Part shown: one piece after another, positions 15,685 to 24,473 of the stretch
Layout of the letters: the number at the start of each line of letters is the position of its first letter
Position numbering within the stretch: position 1 is the first letter of the stretch
Assembly (NCBI GenBank): GCA_017437065.1
Contig: JAFSBX010000137.1
Location: 1 to 46,514, forward strand
DNA length: 46,514 bases
Reading direction: 5' to 3'
Origin: Lachnospiraceae bacterium
GTDB lineage: Bacteria; Bacillota; Clostridia; Lachnospirales; Lachnospiraceae
The notes under the pieces: generated by a model
Told to the model about the DNA's origin: nothing
The model's input: only the letters and a program-made list of their open reading frames with translations
Databases searched by the model: none
Program-made: the position numbers and the translations under genes

Positions 15685-15747
15685 GATAAAAAACAGGAAA
15701 AATCATATAATGATTTCAATGAGAATTGAAAGGTAGGAGAAACAGGA

Positions 15748-16740
15748 ATGAAAATAGCTTTTTACGGAACAAAACCCTACGATAAAATATGGTTTGAGCC
15801 AATGGGCAAAGATTATGGATTTGACATTCATTTTATTGAGTTGCCTTGTAATGAGGATACCATTTTTCTTGCCAATGGGTATGATGCCATTTGTATTTTT
15901 GTGAATGACTATGTAAATGCAGCAATGATTGATAAATTATATGATATGAAAGTCAAAGCAATTCTTTTGCGTAGTGCCGGGTTTAACAATGTTGACATTA
16001 AAGCCGCAGAAAATAAACTTGTGATACTCAGGGTGCCAAGTTATTCACCGGAAGCGGTAGCAGAATTTGCCATGGCTCTTTTACTGACCGTAAACAGATT
16101 TACACACAGGGCATACAATCGGACAAGGGAGTTCAATATGAGTCTGAACGGATTGATGGGCACGGATTTAAATCAAAAAGTAGCAGGCATTATTGGCACG
16201 GGAAAAATCGGGCAGGCGATGATACGCATATGCAAAGGTTTCGGTATGCAGATTCTCGCATATGACCCTTATCCTAACAAGGAACTGGATGTTAAGTATG
16301 TTTCGATTGATGAATTAGTGAAAAAGGCAGATGTTATCAGTCTTCACTGTCCTTTGACACCGGAAACAGAGCATATTATTAATAAAGACACCATCACCTT
16401 GATGAAACAGGGGGTTTATCTGATTAATACATCAAGAGGAAGATTAATTGATACGGAAGCTGTTATTGATGGATTGCGAGAAGGCAAATTTGGCGGAGTA
16501 GGTCTGGATGTATATGAGGAAGAAGAGGGATTGTTCTTTGAAGACCGTTCCAACGATATTATTACGGATGATAATCTTGCAAGACTTATGACGTTTCCTA
16601 ACGTACTGGTTACTTCTCACATGGGATTTTTTACACAGGAGGCCATGCAGGCAATTGCAATTGAGACACTGGAAAATGCGTATGCATTGGAAAATGGGTT
16701 GCCGTTGGTGAATCAGGTAGGAACTGATGGAGCACATTAA
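15748..16740 (+). CDS. D-lactate dehydrogenase (D-2-hydroxyacid dehydrogenase)
   Basis: This 330-residue protein has the NAD-binding GTGKIG, the substrate arginine in NTSRGRLID and the catalytic histidine in SHMGFFTQEA. The N-terminus MKIAFYGTKPYD and RSAGFNNVDI are typical of LdhA-type D-lactate dehydrogenases. It reduces pyruvate to D-lactate with NADH, a fermentation end step. TAGGAG lies 8 bases before the ATG. A related D-2-hydroxyacid specificity cannot be excluded from sequence alone. Confidence 0.88.
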   Translation: MKIAFYGTKPYDKIWFEPMGKDYGFDIHFIELPCNEDTIFLANGYDAICIFVNDYVNAAMIDKLYDMKVKAILLRSAGFNNVDIKAAENKLVILRVPSYSPEAVAEFAMALLLTVNRFTHRAYNRTREFNMSLNGLMGTDLNQKVAGIIGTGKIGQAMIRICKGFGMQILAYDPYPNKELDVKYVSIDELVKKADVISLHCPLTPETEHIINKDTITLMKQGVYLINTSRGRLIDTEAVIDGLREGKFGGVGLDVYEEEEGLFFEDRSNDIITDDNLARLMTFPNVLVTSHMGFFTQEAMQAIAIETLENAYALENGLPLVNQVGTDGAH

Positions 16741-16802
16741 CGCGGGAAAGTGTGGAATGGGAAATTTTTCCTATAAAATCGACAGAATATTTCCATATTT
16801 TC

Positions 16803-16831
16803 TTGTAAAATTACCAATAGTCAGCTATAAT
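16803..16831 (+). promoter_or_regulatory. Promoter of the GNAT / HD-GYP unit
   Basis: TTGTAA (16803-16808), a 17-bp spacer and a perfect TATAAT (16826-16831) form a good housekeeping promoter, 33 bases before the GNAT gene. Confidence 0.75.
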
Positions 16832-16864
16832 TTTTAATATCAAAGTTTAGAATGGAAGATGAAT

Positions 16865-17353
16865 ATGCTAGATGAAAGGTTTCCGTATTTCATTCGAAAA
16901 GCCCGAAAAGAAGATTGGGATGATGCCATGGCAGTGGCATGGAAGACGTTTTTGAAATTTGAGGCTGATGTTTATACAAAAGAGGGTGTCCGCAGCTTTT
17001 ATGATTTTATCACAGACTCTTTTTTGTACCGTATGTTTTTAAATGGTGCATATCACATGTTTATTGCAGAAGACGAGGGGAAAATCATTGGAATAATTAC
17101 GCTGCGTAATGACACCCATATATCTCTTTTATTTGTGGACGAGGATTATCACAGGCAGGGTGTTGGAAGCAGTTTGATGAAAACATTATGGGTTTTTGTT
17201 AAAACAGAACTGGGAAAAGAAATGGTTACAGTCAATTCTTCGCCATATGGAAGAGAGTTTTATCATCAGCTTGGCTTTTTTGATTTAGGTCCGGAAGAGG
17301 CAAGAGATGGCATTCTCTATACACCAATGAAACGGGTATTGAATGAATGTTAG
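16865..17353 (+). CDS. GNAT family N-acetyltransferase
   Basis: This 162-residue GNAT protein has the acetyl-CoA loop in DEDYHRQGVGSSLMKTL and the C-terminal EFYHQLGFFDLG typical of the fold. The acceptor is unknown. GGAAG lies 6 bases before the ATG at 16865; another in-frame ATG at 16859 is too close to that site. The gene starts an apparent operon with the HD-GYP gene 34 bases downstream. Confidence 0.85.
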   Translation: MLDERFPYFIRKARKEDWDDAMAVAWKTFLKFEADVYTKEGVRSFYDFITDSFLYRMFLNGAYHMFIAEDEGKIIGIITLRNDTHISLLFVDEDYHRQGVGSSLMKTLWVFVKTELGKEMVTVNSSPYGREFYHQLGFFDLGPEEARDGILYTPMKRVLNEC

Positions 17354-17387
17354 GTACAGATGAGTTGTGAGAAAGGCATGGTATTCA

Positions 17388-18644
17388 ATGGATTATATCA
17401 GCAGTAAAAATATCTTTTATCTTATCAGGGATACATTAAGATTAATTGATGGACGAGTAATGGAACATGGTTCCAGAACAGCGTATATTGTATATAAAAT
17501 GTTACAATGTAAAGGCGGTCTTGAAGATTTTGAGATGGCTGATATTGCCATGCTTATGACACTTCATGACATTGGAGTGTATAAAACAGATGATCCCGGC
17601 GATATGTTGCGATATGAAGGCAGAGATTATATGCCGCATTCTATTTATGGTTATCTGTTTTTGAAGTATTTATCACCACTTAGGAAGCAGAGTAAAATTT
17701 TGTTGTATCACCATACAGACTATAATCAGTTACTGCATCTGGAGCAGAATGAGGGTATACGTCAGTATGCATCTTATCTGAATATTGCAGAAAAGGTAGA
17801 CATTTATCATAATGCCATGGGCAGTAAATTTGATTACATGATGTTTAATAAATATGCAGGAAATAAGCTTTCCGGAGAAGGAATGACGCTGTATTACAAG
17901 GCGGTAAAGCAGCTGAACATTTTAGATAAGCTGAAAGATGGTACATACAAGGATGAGCTGGATGAGCTGTTTGAGAATTTGATTTTTACTAACGAAGATA
18001 AACGAAAATATTTACAGATGCTTATGTACTGTATCGGTTTTTCAAGTGAAATATATGCGGTTTGTTCTCATGTTTGTGCTTATGTCAGCGGTGAGCTTGG
18101 AAAGAAGTATATGCTTACGGACTATGAGCAGGATATTATATATTATGCATCACTTCTTCATGATATAGGAATGCTGATGTTGCCAAAAGATATGATTAAT
18201 GCCCATCGAAGAATCAGTGAAGAAGAAATGAGAATATTGCGTACTCACGTTGATAAGACGGAAGAGCTTCTGCGAGGTCGTGTGAAGGATGAAATTGTAA
18301 ATCTTGCAATCAGCCATCATGAGAGAGGGGATGGCACAGGTTATCCGAGACATATTAAAGATACGGAGCAAAATAAGTTACAGCGTATTTTGCAGGTTGC
18401 AGATAAAGTTTCTGCGTTGTCATTAGATTGGAATTTCAGGGCTGCAAAAACGAAACAGGAGCTTATAGACCAGATTAGTCAGAAAGCGGCAAGAAATAAG
18501 CTGAATCCGCAGGTTACAAATACCATGATAACTCATTATGATGAAATTATGGGAGCGGCAAAAGTGCGATTAGAAGAGGCAATGGCAATGTATCGCAAAT
18601 TGAATGATGATTTTGAACGGATTAGTGTCCAGTTTTCAAAATAA
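17388..18644 (+). CDS. HD-GYP domain protein, probable c-di-GMP phosphodiesterase
   Basis: The protein has about 418 residues. It carries two HD regions: an N-terminal one (LHDIGVYKTDD) and a C-terminal HD-GYP domain with LLHDIGMLMLPKDMI and the diagnostic HHERGDGTGYP. HD-GYP enzymes break cyclic di-GMP to GMP at a metal centre. No membrane span or receiver domain is seen, so it should be cytoplasmic. The start is uncertain: ATG 17388 with AAAGG 12 bases upstream, or GTG 17367. The diguanylate cyclase of opposite activity is encoded two genes downstream. Confidence 0.85.
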   Translation: MDYISSKNIFYLIRDTLRLIDGRVMEHGSRTAYIVYKMLQCKGGLEDFEMADIAMLMTLHDIGVYKTDDPGDMLRYEGRDYMPHSIYGYLFLKYLSPLRKQSKILLYHHTDYNQLLHLEQNEGIRQYASYLNIAEKVDIYHNAMGSKFDYMMFNKYAGNKLSGEGMTLYYKAVKQLNILDKLKDGTYKDELDELFENLIFTNEDKRKYLQMLMYCIGFSSEIYAVCSHVCAYVSGELGKKYMLTDYEQDIIYYASLLHDIGMLMLPKDMINAHRRISEEEMRILRTHVDKTEELLRGRVKDEIVNLAISHHERGDGTGYPRHIKDTEQNKLQRILQVADKVSALSLDWNFRAAKTKQELIDQISQKAARNKLNPQVTNTMITHYDEIMGAAKVRLEEAMAMYRKLNDDFERISVQFSK

Positions 18645-18680
18645 TAAATTTAGACAATATAGAGAAAGGCATGATTAAAA

Positions 18681-19376
18681 ATGGATAAAATCTTTAATTT
18701 AGAAAGTCCCTTTATGCGGGTATTAAGTAGAATAACAGATCTTGTGTGGTTAAATATTTTAACGATGATTTGTTGTATTCCGGTTGTTACGATTGGAGCT
18801 GCACTTACGGCGCAACATTATGTTGTGTTAAAAATGGTTCGTGATGAAGAGGGATACGTTGCACAGTCTTTTTTTAAATCGTTTAAAAGTAATTTAAAAC
18901 AGGCAACATGTATCTGGCTTATTTTCTTAGTATTTATTGCAATGTTTGCAGTGGATATATATATATTCCTGTATTCGGGCATGGAATTTCCAAAACCTAT
19001 GGTAGTTATTGTTTGTGCTTTCGCGGTTGTGGTTTTAATGGTAGGTACATATGTTTTCCCGGTACTTTCTAAATTTGATAATACGGTAAAAAATACAATC
19101 CTCAATGCGTTTAAGATTGCAATTGTTAATCTTCCCAAAACAGTTGTCATGATGATTTTATGCGTAACCCCGGCAATAATGCTGATGTTTTCTTTAAGAA
19201 CAGTACCAATTGTATTTCTGTTAGGTTTTTCGGGAATTGCATATTTGTGTGCAATGATTTATAGTGGTATATTTAAAAAATTTGAACCGGAAGAAGAGGA
19301 AGAAAATTTTACGGTAGAATTAACGGAAAAGGCTGAAGAATTGGATGCAGGATTAACAGAAGACAAAGAAAAATAA
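18681..19376 (+). CDS. YesL-like (DUF624) membrane protein
   Basis: This 231-residue protein has about five or six membrane spans. Its N-terminus, FNLESPFMRVLSRITDLVWLN, with IGAALTAQHYV and MVRDEEGYVAQSFFKSFK, is typical of the YesL/DUF624 family. The family often sits beside sugar ABC transporters but lacks a proven function. The C-terminal tail is strongly acidic (EPEEEEENF...). It lies 36 bases after the HD-GYP gene and 17 before the diguanylate cyclase, with AGAAAGG before its ATG. Confidence 0.85.
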   Translation: MDKIFNLESPFMRVLSRITDLVWLNILTMICCIPVVTIGAALTAQHYVVLKMVRDEEGYVAQSFFKSFKSNLKQATCIWLIFLVFIAMFAVDIYIFLYSGMEFPKPMVVIVCAFAVVVLMVGTYVFPVLSKFDNTVKNTILNAFKIAIVNLPKTVVMMILCVTPAIMLMFSLRTVPIVFLLGFSGIAYLCAMIYSGIFKKFEPEEEEENFTVELTEKAEELDAGLTEDKEK

Positions 19377-19393
19377 AAGGGAGAGAACGTAGT

Positions 19394-20872
19394 ATGAGTA
19401 ATAAGCAGGAAAAATCATCAACTATGCTATGGCTGATGCCGACAGCAATTCTTTTAATTGCTATTGTCATAATGTTTATTGACTTTTATACGACAAGCAG
19501 TGAGGCGGCGCAGAATCAAGTCGAGAAAAACTTTGTAGCAGTGACAGAGAGTTATGCATCTAAAGTAAGAGAACGTTTGAACTCAATACAAAGAACCGGA
19601 AAAACAATCGCTACGGTAATGGAAAATCATTCCTATAAAGAGCTTGGTCTTGCAGAAGAAACAGTACAGGCATTACACAGCCAGACAGATGCTTATATGG
19701 TAATTATGGCAAATATGGACGGCAGGGGAGTCAATCAGGACAAAGAATGGGTATCCCTTACGGAGACTGATTACTTCGAAAAGATAAAGGATGGAACAGA
19801 ACAGTTTCTTTTTTTGGAAAACGATGGAATGAGTGGTCAGACAGCAGTATTATGTGTTCTGCCTATTTATCGTACTCAAGGAGAAAATCCGGATATTGGC
19901 GGAATGCTTTTGATGTACTACCCTATTGGAGAATTTGATAATGTGATAAAGTATGGAGAATTTGAGGGTAATGCATTTTATCTTTTGGTAGATTCCAAGG
20001 GAAAATTTATGGAGAGTACAGCCGGGGGCGGAACTATTTTAAATAGTACAGAACTGTGGGATATGATTCCGGATGCAGATATGCGAAGCCGTGTTCGCGT
20101 GAGAATGGAGAATGGAAACAATGACATTATAAAAGTTAAAGACGGGACGACGGAATATCGACTTGTTTATGAACCGATAGGAATCAATGACTGGTATATG
20201 GCAGTGGGGATTAAAGAGAATTATGCTGTCCTGATTCAAAACCGGTCTTGGGACAATACGAAAAATATGCTTATTAAGCTGGTGGCAATTGTTGGTGTAT
20301 TCCTGGGAATTGTAATAGTATTAAACACAATCAGTAAAATTCGCAGTAATGAAAAAAATAAGAAGTTAGAAGATAAAGCAGATACAGACCTTCTTACAGG
20401 TTTAAATAATAAACTGGCAACAGAACGAAAAATTAAGGAATATATGAGTTCATATCCGAATAGCCAGGCACTTTTGTTTTTACTTGATATTGATAATTTC
20501 AAGAAAATTAATGATACCATGGGGCATGCTTTCGGTGATGAGGTAATTAGTGCAATCGGGCATGGAATCAGAGGAGAATTCAGAATTTCAGATGTTATTG
20601 GACGAATCGGTGGTGATGAGTTCATGGTGTTCTTAAAGGATGTAAATAACGATGCACTGATAGAAGAAGAGTCTCAACGTGTCATAAGATTTTTTAAAGA
20701 TCTTCAGGTAGGAGAATATGTAAAATATTCACCGACTGCAAGTATTGGTTGTGCAGTATTTCCAAAGGATGCGAATGATTTTGAGGGACTGTATAAGGCG
20801 GCAGACAAAGCTCTTTACAAGGCAAAAGAGAGAGGAAAGAATCAGTTGGCATTTTATGGTGATGATAAATAA
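19394..20872 (+). CDS. Membrane diguanylate cyclase with extracellular sensor
   Basis: This 492-residue protein has one span near residues 13-30, an extracellular sensor of about 260 residues (Cache-like, by size and place) and a second span near 297-317. A GGDEF domain follows: DTDLLTGLNNK, then IGRIGGDEFMVFL. The intact GGDEF predicts synthesis of cyclic di-GMP from two GTP. RISD five residues before GGDEF matches the RxxD inhibitory site, so product feedback is likely. It ends the operon that also encodes an HD-GYP enzyme of opposite activity. Confidence 0.92.
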   Translation: MSNKQEKSSTMLWLMPTAILLIAIVIMFIDFYTTSSEAAQNQVEKNFVAVTESYASKVRERLNSIQRTGKTIATVMENHSYKELGLAEETVQALHSQTDAYMVIMANMDGRGVNQDKEWVSLTETDYFEKIKDGTEQFLFLENDGMSGQTAVLCVLPIYRTQGENPDIGGMLLMYYPIGEFDNVIKYGEFEGNAFYLLVDSKGKFMESTAGGGTILNSTELWDMIPDADMRSRVRVRMENGNNDIIKVKDGTTEYRLVYEPIGINDWYMAVGIKENYAVLIQNRSWDNTKNMLIKLVAIVGVFLGIVIVLNTISKIRSNEKNKKLEDKADTDLLTGLNNKLATERKIKEYMSSYPNSQALLFLLDIDNFKKINDTMGHAFGDEVISAIGHGIRGEFRISDVIGRIGGDEFMVFLKDVNNDALIEEESQRVIRFFKDLQVGEYVKYSPTASIGCAVFPKDANDFEGLYKAADKALYKAKERGKNQLAFYGDDK

Positions 20873-21120
20873 TATCTTGTACAATCTGCCTATGAAAAAT
20901 TAGTTTCTTTGTTCAAAGTGACAAAGATAATAAAAAAGAAATTTATAGATAAGCAATTTTTACAATGTATTTACAAATCTTTGTGGAATAGTGGCATAGC
21001 AGAAAGAGAAGGTTTCAGTTATACTAACTTTAGATTTAGTGCTAGGCACTGCTTATTTATTAAAATGAAATATTAATTACGGAGAATTATCTCCAAATAA
21101 CAGAAAGGAGCCCATAAAAA

Positions 21121-22233
21121 ATGGCAAGTTTATCTTTAAAAAATGTTTGCAAAAAATATCCTAACGGATTCGAAGCAGTAAAAAATTTCAACCTTGAAAT
21201 TGAAGATAAGGAATTTATTATTTTCGTAGGACCTTCAGGTTGTGGTAAATCTACAACACTTCGTATGATCGCAGGTCTTGAAGATATCTCCTCCGGAGAA
21301 CTTAGAATCGGTGACAGACTTGTTAACGATGTAGAACCTAAAGACAGAGATATCGCGATGGTATTCCAGAACTACGCTTTGTATCCTCATATGTCCGTAT
21401 ATGATAACATGGCTTTCGGTCTTAAATTAAGAAAAGTTCCGAAAGATGAAATCGATAAAATGGTTAAAGAAGCAGCTAAAATCCTTGACTTAACAGCTCT
21501 TCTTGATCGTAAACCAAAGGCTTTATCCGGTGGTCAGAGACAGCGTGTTGCTATGGGTCGTGCTATTGTTCGTAATCCTAAAGTATTCCTTATGGATGAG
21601 CCTTTATCCAACTTGGATGCTAAACTTCGTGTACAGATGCGTATCGAAATCGCTAAATTACATCAGAGATTAGGTACAACCATCATCTACGTTACACATG
21701 ACCAGACAGAAGCTATGACACTTGGTACAAGAATCGTAGTTATGAAAGATGGTGTTGTTCAGCAGGTAGATTCACCTCAGAACTTATATGAAAAACCACA
21801 GAACCTCTTCGTAGCAGGTTTCATGGGTTCACCTCAGATGAACTTCTTAGATGCTGTAGTTGAAGTAAACGGAGATGTTGCAAGCCTTAAAGTTGCAGGA
21901 AAATCTATTCCGCTTCCTCCGGCTAAATCTAAAAAATTAATCGAGGGTGGTTACAACGGAAAAACTGTTACATTTGGTATTCGTCCGGAAGATGTATATG
22001 ATTCTCAGATGTTCATTGAATCTTCACCACAGAGCGTATTTGAATCTACTATCAAAGTATACGAATTACTTGGTGCAGAAGTTTACTTATACTTCGATTT
22101 ACAGGACTTCCCGATGACAGCAAGAGTAGATCCTCGTACAACAGCAAGACCTGGCGATAAAGTTAAATTTGCTCTTGACGTTGAAAAGATTCACGTATTC
22201 GACAAAGAAACAGAAAAGATTATCACAAACTAG
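21121..22233 (+). CDS. Sugar ABC importer ATPase, MsmK/UgpC type
   Basis: This 370-residue ATPase has Walker A GPSGCGKST, signature LSGGQRQRVAMGRA, Walker B VFLMDEPLSNLDAKLR, and a C-terminal OB-type regulatory domain (FGIRPEDVYD) of the MalK family. No permease or binding protein gene is adjacent. In many Firmicutes a solitary MsmK-type ATPase energises several sugar importers encoded elsewhere. Codon use is noticeably more biased than in neighbours (AAC, GAA, CGT), suggesting high expression. AAAGGAGCC precedes the ATG. The 248-base upstream gap contains TATACT at 21020 and a small GGAGA/TCTCC hairpin but no certain promoter. Confidence 0.92.
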   Translation: MASLSLKNVCKKYPNGFEAVKNFNLEIEDKEFIIFVGPSGCGKSTTLRMIAGLEDISSGELRIGDRLVNDVEPKDRDIAMVFQNYALYPHMSVYDNMAFGLKLRKVPKDEIDKMVKEAAKILDLTALLDRKPKALSGGQRQRVAMGRAIVRNPKVFLMDEPLSNLDAKLRVQMRIEIAKLHQRLGTTIIYVTHDQTEAMTLGTRIVVMKDGVVQQVDSPQNLYEKPQNLFVAGFMGSPQMNFLDAVVEVNGDVASLKVAGKSIPLPPAKSKKLIEGGYNGKTVTFGIRPEDVYDSQMFIESSPQSVFESTIKVYELLGAEVYLYFDLQDFPMTARVDPRTTARPGDKVKFALDVEKIHVFDKETEKIITN

Positions 22234-22251
22234 TCTTTAAATATAAAAGGG

Positions 22252-22276
22252 GGTGCTTTATAGCACCTCTTTTTTT
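22252..22276 (+). terminator. Terminator after the sugar ATPase gene
   Basis: GGTGCT (22252-22257) pairs with AGCACC (22262-22267) around TTAT, followed by TCTTTTTTT. Confidence 0.85.
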
Positions 22277-22377
22277 ATGCTTGCACCAAAAATAAAAATG
22301 ATTTATCATACTTTATATAACAATTTTGCACTTATGGCAGAAAATTTCGGATAATTTAGGAAAGGCAAGGTTAAATT

Positions 22378-23466
22378 ATGATTTCAAGTCAGGTAATACA
22401 AACGAGCATTGAAGAACTTCGGGCAATTACAAAGGTGGATTTATGTGTGTTTGACTTGGAAGGCCAGGAAGTGGCGGCAACGTTTGCCACAGAAGAAGTC
22501 TCAAAAGAAATGATAACCGGTTTTGCAACATCACCGGCAGACAGTCAGGTAATCGGCGTATATCATCTTTTGAAAATTTTGGATGAAGGAGAGCTCATAT
22601 ATGTATTGATTGCCAAAGGAATCAGTGATGATGCATATATGATTGGAAAAATTGCGGTCAGCCAGATACAACATCTTGTAGTTGCATACAAAGAACGATT
22701 TGACAGAAATAACTTTTTTCAGAATCTTATACTGGATAATCTTTTATTGGTGGATATTTATAATCGTGCGAAAAAACTTCATATTGAACCGGTAGTTCCG
22801 CGTATAGTTTTTCTTGTTGAGACAAAAGCAGAAAAAGACAGTGCTGTTATGGAGCTTTTAAAAAGTATGTATTCTTCACAAAGAGGTGACTATATTACAG
22901 CAGTTGACGAGAAAAATGTAATTCTGATTAAAGCATTGGAAAAGGGAGACGGTTACGAAGAATGTAATTCCATTGCAGATACCATTGTTGATATGATGAA
23001 TACAGAAGCTATGCTTAATGTAAGAGTAGCTTTCGGCACAATTGTACAGGAATTAAAGGATGTTTCCAAATCCTACAAAGAAGCAAAAATGGCGTTAGAT
23101 GTAGGAAAAATTTTCTATGCAGAGAAGAATGTGAGTGCGTATAATACACTTGGAATCGGACGTTTAATCTATCAGCTTCCAATAAATCTGTGTCATATTT
23201 TTATACATGAGATTTTTGGGGAAGAAGGTCCGGAAGATTTCGATGAGGAGACTTTGACGACTATTAATAAGTTTTTTGAGAATAACCTGAATGTATCAGA
23301 AACATCAAGACAGCTTTTTGTACATAGAAATACATTGGTTTATCGAATTGAGAAGCTTGAGAAGAGTACGGGACTTGATATTCGTGTATTTGATGATGCA
23401 TTGACATTTAAGATAGCACTTATGGTTGTGAATTACATGAAGTATTTGGATTCTTTAGAGTATTAA
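22378..23466 (+). CDS. CdaR/PucR-type transcriptional regulator
   Basis: This 362-residue protein has an N-terminal sugar-diacid-recognition-like domain (SSQVIQTSIEELRAITKVDL). The C-terminal PucR helix-turn-helix is in NLNVSETSRQLFVHRNTLVYRIEKLE. This architecture belongs to CdaR-like activators that respond to small carbon compounds. It follows the shared sugar-importer ATPase after a terminator, with its own AGGAAAGG about 10 bases before the ATG. It may regulate carbohydrate import, but this is inferred from position. Confidence 0.85.
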   Translation: MISSQVIQTSIEELRAITKVDLCVFDLEGQEVAATFATEEVSKEMITGFATSPADSQVIGVYHLLKILDEGELIYVLIAKGISDDAYMIGKIAVSQIQHLVVAYKERFDRNNFFQNLILDNLLLVDIYNRAKKLHIEPVVPRIVFLVETKAEKDSAVMELLKSMYSSQRGDYITAVDEKNVILIKALEKGDGYEECNSIADTIVDMMNTEAMLNVRVAFGTIVQELKDVSKSYKEAKMALDVGKIFYAEKNVSAYNTLGIGRLIYQLPINLCHIFIHEIFGEEGPEDFDEETLTTINKFFENNLNVSETSRQLFVHRNTLVYRIEKLEKSTGLDIRVFDDALTFKIALMVVNYMKYLDSLEY

Positions 23467-23500
23467 TCAAATAAATATTTAGGACAAGTGGCATGTAAAG

Positions 23501-23558
23501 CCCTATCCCTGAATACAATAGTTTTATAAAAGACTGTTGAAGGGATAGGGTTATTTTT
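23501..23558 (+). terminator. Hairpin with T-run directly before the next start codon
   Basis: CCCTATCCCT (23501-23510) pairs perfectly with AGGGATAGGG (23541-23550), followed by TTATTTTT, which ends at the ATG of the next gene. It looks like the terminator of the regulator gene. Its right arm also contains the only Shine-Dalgarno-like purines for that next gene. Confidence 0.7.
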
Positions 23559-24446
23559 ATGTATGATAAAAAAATAGCATATTTGCACTATATCAAAAAC
23601 AATGAATTAATGGGGAATGCAGGACATGCTAAAGTAATGTATCGGGGAAACGGTATGTCCGTGGAGGTTTATGTGCGGGACATGCAGATGCTTTCAAGTG
23701 GATATTATTTTGTAAAAGGTTTGGGGGAGAACAGTTTTGAAGATAAAATCCACATTGAAAGAGGACAAGCGGTATATAAAAAGCGTTTTGATGTGGATAA
23801 GTCCAAAGAAAATCAGTCACCTTATGGTATAAAAATTGAAATTGCCGAGAACGAATATTTAGAAGCGGTATGGCAGGCAGGAAGACAACAGGAAAGGGAG
23901 ATAAAAGCAGCAGAGAGTGAGCAGAGAGCAGTAGAGGGGGGACGGAAAATAACAGAAGATACACAGAAAATATCTAAGTCGGAAGAAAAAAAGCAAAATA
24001 TTGTGGAAAAAGACAGTGACAGTTTCAGGGAAAACCAGCAAAACACAGAAACAAAAATGTGGAATCAGCTTACGTTTTCTGTTCCGGCAGAAATGTACGA
24101 GGATAAGTGGAAGGAGCTTTGTAAGAAATATGATGTTGTGTATCCGTTTGGGAATGGAGAGGCATACATATCCATAAGTCCAAAAGATTTTATTATTTTT
24201 CCTGAGAAATATCAAAATCTTGTAAACAACAGTTTCCTGCTTCATGGTTATTATAATTATCAGCATATTATATTGGGAAAGAAAGAAGAGGGAAGTAAAA
24301 ATGTATATTATTTAGGCGTTCCGGGGGTTTATTATGAGCGGGAGAAAATGGTAGCTATTATGTTTGGTTTTGAGGGATTCGAGTGTGGAGACAAACGTGC
24401 GTATAATGGAGGATTTGGATATTATATGCGACGTGTGGAGCTATAA
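23559..24446 (+). CDS. Uncharacterised protein, possibly DUF6128-like
   Basis: This 295-residue protein has a beta-rich N-terminal domain (IAYLHYIKNNELMGNAGHAK) and a highly charged, Glu/Lys/Gln-rich linker (about residues 105-165). The C-terminal domain has LGVPGVYYEREKMVAIMFGF and ends GGFGYYMRRVEL. The ends resemble a Lachnospiraceae-restricted family I associate with DUF6128, though I cannot verify this. It has no signal peptide or membrane span. The start codon lies 8 bases after a strong hairpin that covers its only ribosome-binding-like purines. Function unknown. Confidence 0.7.
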   Translation: MYDKKIAYLHYIKNNELMGNAGHAKVMYRGNGMSVEVYVRDMQMLSSGYYFVKGLGENSFEDKIHIERGQAVYKKRFDVDKSKENQSPYGIKIEIAENEYLEAVWQAGRQQEREIKAAESEQRAVEGGRKITEDTQKISKSEEKKQNIVEKDSDSFRENQQNTETKMWNQLTFSVPAEMYEDKWKELCKKYDVVYPFGNGEAYISISPKDFIIFPEKYQNLVNNSFLLHGYYNYQHIILGKKEEGSKNVYYLGVPGVYYEREKMVAIMFGFEGFECGDKRAYNGGFGYYMRRVEL

Positions 24447-24448
24447 AG

Positions 24449-24473
24449 GCAGCGGAGTATCAGATACCGCTGC
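24449..24473. terminator. Convergent hairpin
   Basis: GCAGCG (24449-24454) pairs with CGCTGC (24468-24473), with GTAT/ATAC inside. It lies between two convergent genes and its loop contains the TGA of the minus-strand gene. Confidence 0.5.
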
